From contig JAFDCW010000029.1 in the NCBI GenBank assembly GCA_019312705.1, positions 1 to 15,062 on the forward strand: a DNA stretch of 15,062 nucleotides. The letters run 5' to 3'. Made by a program: the position numbers and the translations under genes. The first letter of the stretch is position 1; each line of letters opens with the position of its first letter. The DNA comes from Deltaproteobacteria bacterium (GTDB taxonomy: Bacteria; Myxococcota; Polyangia; Polyangiales; B10-G4). This document shows, piece after piece, positions 5,934-11,576 of the stretch. The notes under the pieces were generated by a model. The model saw only the letters and a list, made by a program, of their open reading frames with translations. It searched no databases and had not been told where the DNA came from.

Positions 5934-7781
5934 TCAGAGGCTGGGGCGCCAGATCACGCCCGCCATGACGAGCAGGGCGTCGATGTCACGGCTCGTCAGC
6001 CCGTCGACGTCCAGGTTGAAGCTGAGGTCCGGCGTGGGGCTGAGGATGACGCCTCCGCCCACCGTGTGCTCGACGTAGCGGTCCAGGTCGGCGCGGTACC
6101 GCGTCAACGCCGGGCGGTAGTGGATCGTCAGGTCGAGGACGTCGGGAATGACCTCGGCGCCGACCCCCGCCCGGAGGGAAAAGGTCTCGATGAGGGCGCC
6201 GGTAGACGCCATGAAGGTCAGGTCGCCCCGAGCGATGTCGAAGAGCCGGATGGCCCGGGCCGAGACCCAGCCGCCGAGCTGATCGAGGTCGCCCGATTCG
6301 CCGACCTGAATGATGGTGCCGCCGGCCGTCACCGCGAGCTCGTCGAGCTCGATGCCGACGTCGGCCGATCCGAAGTACCGCGGCTCGAACTGCGCCGCGC
6401 AGTCTTCGTTGGCGGTCGGCGTACCAGGAGCGCTCGCGGTGCGTACGCAGAGCCAGCTCGGCGGCAGGTAAGCGGAGAGCCAGTTGGATCGCTCAGGCCG
6501 GCGCATGTCGAAGCGAGCCCCGGCCCGGAAGATCCCCAGACGGAGCGTCCCGTCCACGCCGGCCGCGCTGAGCTCGACCTCGTCGGCGCCCCACGAGTTG
6601 TTGCTGTCGAAGGCGTTGATCTCCGCGTGGGCTCCGATCCTCGAGTCCCCGGGGAACATGTCGACGGTGGCGGTCAGGCGTCGCTCATCGATCGCACCGC
6701 CGTAGGTCGAGCCGTGGCCGACGAGGGCTACCATCGGTCGGAGCTCCGAGTCCGGAAGGCGGAACTTCGCCTCGACCCCAAAGCGGCTCATGTCGAAAGA
6801 GGGCACTCCGTCGAGGGGGTTCGGCACGAAGCCACCAAACGCGCCGACGGTGAAGCCCCCGGCATCCGGGGATTGCACTCGCAGGCCGTCGAGTTGGCCG
6901 ACCGTCGATGCCGCATACCGAAGGCGCCCGAGGGCGGCGTAGAAGTCGGACGCGGCCCCGTAGGCAACCTGCAACTCACGGACCCGGAGGTACGGCTGAG
7001 ACGCGTTTCCAGGGCGGGCGCCCAGCTGCGGGGCCATCCAGACTTGGAAGGCGGCGTCGGCGTCGATGGCCAGGGGTACGGACTCGATCGGCTCGGCGTG
7101 CATACGCGCGCGAACCGTGACCCGGCCCAGAGCGTCGCCCTCGCCGCCGAGGGGGATCAGCGCCATGCCGTCCGACGAGAGCGCGAGGGCCAGGCGTTGA
7201 TCGCCGCCCGCCACCCCCAGGGCCACGTGCTCTGGATGCTGTTCGCTGGCGGGTAGGGTCGCGTCGGGCCACTGGCCGCGAAACGCAGCCAGGGGTCGGG
7301 GGGCGCGCAAGCCTTCTGTTTCTTCGCCGTGCGCCGACCTGGTGATCCTCGCGGTACCCCGGGCGCCGCGCTCGACGAGGCGTTGGCCGAGGTCGATCAC
7401 CGCGTAGGTCGTGGATACCGTGACAACGCGGAACCGTTGCCGCCCGATGCTGACCCGGTCTCCCCGGGAGAGGCCGGCCTCGCCCCCGGGGGAGACGTAG
7501 GCTTGGCCCCCGCTGACGTCGACGACCCGCACCCGCACCGCCCGCCGCTGCGCGGCGGCGGGCCCGGCCGTCATCAGAGGCAGAACCAACAGAACCAGAG
7601 CGGTGAGTAGCCTCGTAGCTCCGCGCAATCTTCCAAACAGCGTCGCATAGGGCGTGAGACCCAAGCGAGGTCGTTTCGGTTTCGAGCAGCCCACGGAGCC
7701 TACGCATCGTAGGTGAGTAGGCAGCGCAGAAAGCGAGGCGTCCTCGCGCCGGGTATCGCGCCCTAGGCGATGCTGTTTCAT
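5934..7781 (-). CDS. Outer-membrane beta-barrel candidate, last gene of the cytochrome operon
   Basis: From the downstream Leu-rich segment onward this is an exported protein: a signal peptide (RGATRLLTALVLLVLPLMTAGPAAA, split here as residues 53-72 and on to about 77), then a small beta-rich domain (VRVVDVSGGQAYVSPGGEAG), then ~480 residues of alternating hydrophobic/polar strands with Gly and aromatic residues. This pattern suits an outer-membrane barrel, possibly the porin partner of the neighbouring cytochromes. I see no clear MtrB/PioB signature; two cysteines in one loop (WLCVRT and NEDCAA) could form a disulphide. ATG 7781 is chosen because AGGAGG lies 9 nt upstream and it makes an ATGA overlap with the preceding gene, as at the previous junction. 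That choice makes the first ~50 residues a translation of a hairpin repeat; TTG 7628 (564 residues), directly before the signal peptide, is the main alternative. The stop abuts the kinase remnant. Confidence 0.75.
   Translation of the reverse strand: MKQHRLGRDTRREDASLSALPTHLRCVGSVGCSKPKRPRLGLTPYATLFGRLRGATRLLTALVLLVLPLMTAGPAAAQRRAVRVRVVDVSGGQAYVSPGGEAGLSRGDRVSIGRQRFRVVTVSTTYAVIDLGQRLVERGARGTARITRSAHGEETEGLRAPRPLAAFRGQWPDATLPASEQHPEHVALGVAGGDQRLALALSSDGMALIPLGGEGDALGRVTVRARMHAEPIESVPLAIDADAAFQVWMAPQLGARPGNASQPYLRVRELQVAYGAASDFYAALGRLRYAASTVGQLDGLRVQSPDAGGFTVGAFGGFVPNPLDGVPSFDMSRFGVEAKFRLPDSELRPMVALVGHGSTYGGAIDERRLTATVDMFPGDSRIGAHAEINAFDSNNSWGADEVELSAAGVDGTLRLGIFRAGARFDMRRPERSNWLSAYLPPSWLCVRTASAPGTPTANEDCAAQFEPRYFGSADVGIELDELAVTAGGTIIQVGESGDLDQLGGWVSARAIRLFDIARGDLTFMASTGALIETFSLRAGVGAEVIPDVLDLTIHYRPALTRYRADLDRYVEHTVGGGVILSPTPDLSFNLDVDGLTSRDIDALLVMAGVIWRPSL
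7635..7778 (-). repeat. Hairpin repeat element, copy 2 (144 bp)
   Basis: Second copy of the family seen at 1793-1889, on the minus strand. The terminal arms are AAACAGCGTCGCATAGGGCG (7635-7654, plus strand) and CGCCCTAGGCGATGCTGTTT (7759-7778); they pair at 18 of 20 positions. In minus orientation it begins on the TGA stop of the 10-haem cytochrome, just as copy 1 begins on the TAA of the LOG gene. Relative to copy 1 it has a 47-bp insert (7684-7730) carrying a small perfect hairpin. The conserved core (plus-strand complement of CCTCGCTTGGGTCTCACGC and the preceding GAAACCGAAACGA) is in the same place in both. It separates the cytochrome gene from the signal peptide of the beta-barrel gene and is open in that gene's frame. 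Confidence 0.82.
7699..7713. repeat. Perfect 6-bp hairpin with 3-nt loop inside copy 2
   Basis: CCTACG-CAT-CGTAGG is a perfect inverted repeat inside the 47-bp segment present in repeat copy 2 and absent from copy 1. It could be a side arm of the larger hairpin. Short palindromes of this size also arise by chance, but its position within the only large length difference between the copies is notable. Confidence 0.55.
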
Positions 7782-8671
7782 CGGGCGCGCCCTCCTGGAT
7801 GACAGCTCAGGCACGCTGCGCCGCTCGAGGAGACGGTCTGGGTCGGGTGCTGGCGGCGAAGGATCAGGGGGGAGTGGACGTGACACCCGGTGCAGGCCAC
7901 GGCGGCCGGCACGCGCTGCGAGAGATGGCAGCTCTGGCACGGCGCCCCGCTGTGGGCGCCGAAGGAAACCGGGAAGCGCATGTCGTGGCTGCGCGGAGCC
8001 GTGAGGGGGCTGCTGCGCGAGAGCACCGTGGGGTCGACAAAGGCCGGTGACCAGCTGTTCGCTCGGTGGCACGCCGCGCAGTCGCGGGGGAAGGGAGTGC
8101 CGCCGGCGGTGCCGTCGTGGTTCGGGTGCACGGTGCTGTCGCGATACTCCCGCTCGTGGCAGGCGTAGCATTCCGCGGGGGTCGCGCTGTACTCCCGCTC
8201 GCTCGTCCGCGTGTGGCAGTCGGTGCAAGCGGCGAGCACATGCATGCCCGTCAGGGGCAGGCGGGTGAGTCGGTGCATGTCGACGGCCCGCGTCCGGTTC
8301 CAGCCCCGCGCGGAATGGCAGCGGTCGCAGCTCTGGCCGAGGCGGCGTTGGTGCGGGTCTTCGTGGCACGTGGTGCAGTCGCGGCGGGTCTGGCGCTCGG
8401 CCTGGTGACACCCGTTGCAGGCCACCCGACCGTGACGCCCGGTGAGGGGGAAGCCGGTGTCGGCGTGGTCGAAGCCGGCGCCGCCGCTCACCCCCGCCGT
8501 GACCCCCCAGCCGGACGGTGTGTGGCAGGCGCTGCATTCGATCCCGCGGGCGATGGACGGGTCGTGGCCGCGGCGCTGGGCCCCGGCGTTCGAGCCAACG
8601 GCGGCGACCACAGCGACCGCCGCGGCGACGGCCGCGACGACGACGGCATTGCCGAGGAGTTTCTGGTTCAT
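7778..8671 (-). CDS. Decahaem c-type cytochrome (10 CXXCH)
   Basis: A 297-residue exported cytochrome. A signal peptide or N-terminal anchor (MNQKLLGNAVVVAAVAAAVA and on to about 31, with a likely cleavage near SNAGA) is followed by ten CXXCH haem sites: CSACH 46, CNGCH 85, CTTCH 99, CDRCH 115, CTDCH 149, CYACH 168, CAACH 198, CQSCH 245, CTGCH 260, CLSCH 287. Three times a His-rich lead-in occurs (FDHADTGFPLTGRH, then MHRLTRLPLTGMH, then SHDMRFPVSFGAH) four residues before a CXXCH; these His residues are plausible distal ligands. The protein begins with a lone haem site of the type that closes a tri-haem module in its neighbour, so it looks like a continuation of that array. ATG 8671 overlaps the upstream stop (ATGA) and has GAGGGGGG just before it. 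Role: presumably relays electrons in the periplasm or at the outer membrane. Confidence 0.93.
   Translation of the reverse strand: MNQKLLGNAVVVAAVAAAVAVVAAVGSNAGAQRRGHDPSIARGIECSACHTPSGWGVTAGVSGGAGFDHADTGFPLTGRHGRVACNGCHQAERQTRRDCTTCHEDPHQRRLGQSCDRCHSARGWNRTRAVDMHRLTRLPLTGMHVLAACTDCHTRTSEREYSATPAECYACHEREYRDSTVHPNHDGTAGGTPFPRDCAACHRANSWSPAFVDPTVLSRSSPLTAPRSHDMRFPVSFGAHSGAPCQSCHLSQRVPAAVACTGCHVHSPLILRRQHPTQTVSSSGAACLSCHPGGRAR
7791..7796 (-). promoter_or_regulatory. Ribosome binding site AGGAGG before ATG 7781
   Basis: On the minus strand AGGAGG lies 9 nt before ATG 7781, a near-consensus Shine-Dalgarno. It sits inside the last codons of the 10-haem cytochrome (HPGGRAR), so the match may partly reflect Gly codons. 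It is the main argument for starting the beta-barrel gene at 7781 rather than at TTG 7628, and so for translation through the repeat element. Confidence 0.5.
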
Positions 8672-10533
8672 TGGCCCCCCTCGTCGTCGTGCGGTGAGGC
8701 GTGGCAATCGCTGCACGCTCGGTAGCCGAGGCGGTAACGAACGACCTCGTCGTCGTTGCGCAGAGTGACGGCCCGGTGGCAGCTCTCGCAGGCGGTCTCG
8801 GCGTGGTTGCCCTCGAGGGGGTAGTCGGCGTCCGCCGCGTGGTCGAAGGCCTGTATGCTGAATTCGGTCGTGGTGTGACACGCGGGGCACTGCTTTATGG
8901 GGTCGGCGCTCAGGAACTGCCCCGCGTGCTCGTCGTCGTGGCAGCCGTTGCATTCGCGGGGGGCGCCCCGGTAGCTAGCCCCCTGGCCCTGCTGCCGGTC
9001 GGCCTCCGAGGGGGAGTGACAGGCCGTGCAGGCCACGAGCTCGTGGGCTCCGTCGAGGGGCCACCCGGAGTGGTCGATGTTGGGTCGGTCCCAGCCGCTT
9101 GGGCCGTGGCAGCTGGCGCACCCGCCCCCCGCCATCTCGGCTTCGAACTGATCGCCGTGGGGGTTTTCGTGGCAGGACGCGCAGCTCTCGTGGGCACCGG
9201 ACCAATCGAGGCGGCGGCGTCCGCTGTGTTGGTGGCACGCGCTGCACGGGACGGCGCTGTGACGACCTTCGAGGGCGAAGCCGGTCGCGGCGTGGGCCTC
9301 CTGCCCAAAGAGGCTCGGCGCGAAGCCTCGGACGGTATGGCAGCCGGCGCATTCGCCGCCGTTGGAGGACGCGAAGTCGGCGAAGCGACTCTGGTGCGGG
9401 TCCTCGTGACAGCCGTCGCAGCGGTCGTAGGTGAGCTCGGTGTAGCGTTCGTGGCGCGGAAGGTTGCGCTGATGGCAGCTTTGGCATTCGACGCGTTCGT
9501 GGCGCCCTTCGAGGGGGAAGGCGGTGCGAGCGTGGGCCGCGACGCCGATCCGTCGCGGCAGGCCGGTCCACTTGATCGACCGGTGGCACCGCGCGCAGTT
9601 GTTCCCGAACTCGGCTTCGTGCACCGGTCGGTGACAGCCGACGCAGCGTCGGCCGGCCCGCGGCGCTCGTTCTATTCCGGCGTCGTGGCAGCGTTCGCAA
9701 GACACCCGGGCGTGGCCGTTGCGCAGGGACAAGCCTGGATGGTTCTGGCGAATGTCACCCAGTTGGTCCCAGCCCTCTTCCGAGTGGCATCCGGTGCAGA
9801 CCGCTCCAAAGCGCCCCTCGTGGGGGTCCCGATGGCAGCTCGCGCAGATCCCGAAGTCGATGCCCCGGTACCTCGGGGGCTCCGAGTGGCAGCCGCGGCA
9901 CTCCACCTCCCGGTGTTTGCCCCGGAGGGCAAAGCGCGCGAGGGAGTGGTCGAAGTCGTCCATGCTCACCGCCTGCCAGCGCAGCTCTCGGTGGCAAGTT
10001 TGGCATCGGGTCCCGAAGCGACCATTGTGCGGGTCCTCCTCCTCGTGGCAGGCATTGCACGCCTTGGGGGCCCCGAGATAGGTGCGGTTGCCTCGACTGT
10101 TGCGGCGATTGTGGCAGTCACGGCACCCCGCCCCGATGTGCCCGCCCGCGAGGGGCCATCCCGTCAGGTTGTGGTCCAGTTGCTCGGGGCTTCCCCCCGG
10201 CCAGCGGATGAGGCGGGTGCCCCGGCCGAGATGGTCGACGTGGCACCGTGCGCACTCCCGGTCGGTATATTCGCGTCCGTGGAGCCCTTGCCCCGCCCGG
10301 ATGCGGCGGCTGAGGTCCGAGTGGCAGTGCCGACACAGGTCGTCGCTCACCCGCCGACCGGAGGCGTGGCATTCGTTGCAGTTGTCGTCGCCTTCGAGCT
10401 CGGCGTGGGAGCGGGCCAGGGCCCCCGGCGAGAGCAGTTGGGCTCGCGATACGGACGGATTGAGTGCGAGGCACGGGCCGACGGCGACGAGCACCAGGGT
10501 GAGCAGGCCAAGCGCGCTTCGAAGGCCGCGCAT
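8668..10533 (-). CDS. Multihaem c-type cytochrome (23 CXXCH, tri-haem repeats)
   Basis: A 621-residue exported cytochrome with a signal peptide (hydrophobic core LLTLVLVAVG, likely cleavage around VSRA/Q at 31-32). It has 23 CXXCH sites, the first at 52 and the last at 607. After a three-haem leader, the pattern repeats: a His pair ending in LxGxH, a CXXCH four residues on, a second CXXCH followed by xDPHxGRFG, and a third CXXCH before a GW. Seven such modules start near residues 120, 195, 264, 334, 413, 487 and 564; the last lacks its third haem. The high haem density points to a wire-like electron carrier, in the periplasm or on the cell surface. ATG 10533 is used because the signal peptide follows at once; GTG 10563, which forms a GTGA overlap with the upstream gene, would add ten residues. 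I do not recognise it as a named Geobacter or Shewanella cytochrome. Confidence 0.93.
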   Translation of the reverse strand: MRGLRSALGLLTLVLVAVGPCLALNPSVSRAQLLSPGALARSHAELEGDDNCNECHASGRRVSDDLCRHCHSDLSRRIRAGQGLHGREYTDRECARCHVDHLGRGTRLIRWPGGSPEQLDHNLTGWPLAGGHIGAGCRDCHNRRNSRGNRTYLGAPKACNACHEEEDPHNGRFGTRCQTCHRELRWQAVSMDDFDHSLARFALRGKHREVECRGCHSEPPRYRGIDFGICASCHRDPHEGRFGAVCTGCHSEEGWDQLGDIRQNHPGLSLRNGHARVSCERCHDAGIERAPRAGRRCVGCHRPVHEAEFGNNCARCHRSIKWTGLPRRIGVAAHARTAFPLEGRHERVECQSCHQRNLPRHERYTELTYDRCDGCHEDPHQSRFADFASSNGGECAGCHTVRGFAPSLFGQEAHAATGFALEGRHSAVPCSACHQHSGRRRLDWSGAHESCASCHENPHGDQFEAEMAGGGCASCHGPSGWDRPNIDHSGWPLDGAHELVACTACHSPSEADRQQGQGASYRGAPRECNGCHDDEHAGQFLSADPIKQCPACHTTTEFSIQAFDHAADADYPLEGNHAETACESCHRAVTLRNDDEVVRYRLGYRACSDCHASPHDDEGGQ

Positions 10534-10559
10534 CCCGTCAGAGCTCGCCGCGGGTCCCG

Positions 10560-11453
10560 TCACTCGGACCAAATCCACCGATAGCCGTAGAACCACGCCA
10601 CCCCGATGTGTACCGAGACCGAGAGGATCATCAGGATCGCCAGAAAACGGTGGATGCCGCGCCAGCTTCGCAACAAGGCCGTGCCCGCGGCAGCCCCCGC
10701 CTCGGCTCCGGCGAGTCCCGCGGTGTTCCGCAGGATGCGCTTGGCCTCCTTCTCTTCCGCCCCGAGCATCTCCGCCGGCCGCGTCACGCTATCGAACGAA
10801 CCGCGTACGGCCTTTCGGCGCGCCAGGTACTCACCAACCCACCGGGGAATCGTGCCGATGGCTCTGATGAGGGGAGCGTTGGCCGGCAGGCGCGTGACGG
10901 GGGATTCTTTCAGGGCCGACCGAATGACATTGCCCAGCCCGGGCACCAGCTCATCGAGGGCGATCAGGTTGGCGGCGATCTGCGCTGCGTCCGGTTTCGG
11001 CGCTAGGGCATAGAAGTACCGCCCGACGATGCCCGTGAGGACGACCGATGCGAGGCTCACGGAGGTGACCGTCGCTATCGGCGTGCGCAGTTGAAATGCC
11101 GAATGGAAGAGGATCAACATCGAGCCGACGAGGCCGGTGACCACGTGCAGGTTTAGCCACGCCTCCATCGAGCCGAGGCGGAAGCCGGCGATGCGTCGGC
11201 GCGCGAGGTAGAGGAGGTTGGTCAGGATCAGCGCCGTGCCGAGCATGCCGTAGCCGTGGCCGACGATGCCCCCGGGGCCTAGCGTGCGATAGTCCTCGTG
11301 CTCGACCCGCATGTCCAAGGAGAGCGGATAAAAGGTCCATCCCCGATAGAGGAGGGCGGCGGCGACCAACGCGAGGAGGATGACGAACAATCCGAGCTTT
11401 CGAGTCGGCCGGAAGGACTTCACCGCTCGCGTAACGCTGCCTTCCGTGAACAT
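10560..11453 (-). CDS. Membrane cytochrome b (bis-His, likely dihaem)
   Basis: A 297-residue inner-membrane protein with helices at about 20-36, 64-84, 101-119, 125-149 and 264-290, and a soluble-looking loop from about 152 to 262. Histidines lie at H66 (GHGYG), H103 (LNLHVVTG), H117 (LFHSAF), H268 (GIHRF) and H282 (SVHIG). Two pairs with identical 14-residue spacing (103/117 and 268/282) in two helices match the ligand geometry of cytochromes of the bc1 type, so two b haems stacked across the membrane are likely. No CXXCH is present. In this operon it is the natural link between the quinone pool and the periplasmic cytochromes; that role is inferred. ATG 11453 is chosen because it places a short basic segment before helix 1; a TTG at 11540 would add 29 residues of unconvincing sequence. 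It is followed 26 bp later by the 23-haem gene. Confidence 0.82.
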   Translation of the reverse strand: MFTEGSVTRAVKSFRPTRKLGLFVILLALVAAALLYRGWTFYPLSLDMRVEHEDYRTLGPGGIVGHGYGMLGTALILTNLLYLARRRIAGFRLGSMEAWLNLHVVTGLVGSMLILFHSAFQLRTPIATVTSVSLASVVLTGIVGRYFYALAPKPDAAQIAANLIALDELVPGLGNVIRSALKESPVTRLPANAPLIRAIGTIPRWVGEYLARRKAVRGSFDSVTRPAEMLGAEEKEAKRILRNTAGLAGAEAGAAAGTALLRSWRGIHRFLAILMILSVSVHIGVAWFYGYRWIWSE

Positions 11454-11576
11454 TGCGTGTCGCGATGGTGCCGGGCCCCACCGTGCTGTCAATGATGGAG
11501 TCTCGGGGCCGGCGAGGCGCCGCACCGTAAAGTGACGCAACGTAACCCAGGGTAGCCGTCGGTCCCCGGTTCCGGG
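11454..11576. other. Intergenic gap between the propeller-dihaem and cytochrome b genes
   Basis: This 123-bp gap is the longest inside the minus-strand cluster, where other genes overlap or lie within about 26 bp. On the minus strand a TTGACA occurs (11492-11487), but no matching -10 follows, and a short CCCGG/CCGGG repeat near the propeller stop has only a 2-nt loop. It may hold a secondary promoter for the four downstream genes, but nothing in it is decisive. Confidence 0.35.

Noticed and set aside
5931..6078. C-terminal 50 residues of the frame continuing from the kinase fragment as a functional domain.
   Set aside because: The sequence is the exact antisense of the 3' end of the barrel gene and shows no kinase C-lobe motif.
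6066..7256. Plus-strand frame of about 396 codons opposite the beta-barrel gene.
   Set aside because: No recognisable motif; the opposite strand has a signal peptide and strand-like barrel pattern in an operon context.
8700..10400. Regularly spaced GTGGCA-like units on the plus strand that look at first like a tandem or CRISPR-like repeat.
   Set aside because: The spacing is irregular and each unit is the complement of a Cys-His haem codon pair, fully explained by coding.
8701..10584. Very long open frame on the plus strand (about 627 codons) opposite the 23-haem cytochrome.
   Set aside because: It is the antisense shadow of the cytochrome: the repeated CXXCH codons give periodic Ala/Val/Gly-rich translation, and the minus strand has signal peptide and 23 haem motifs.
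11487..11492. Exact TTGACA on the minus strand upstream of the cytochrome b gene.
   Set aside because: No acceptable -10 hexamer occurs 16-18 bp downstream; a promoter cannot be supported from this alone.
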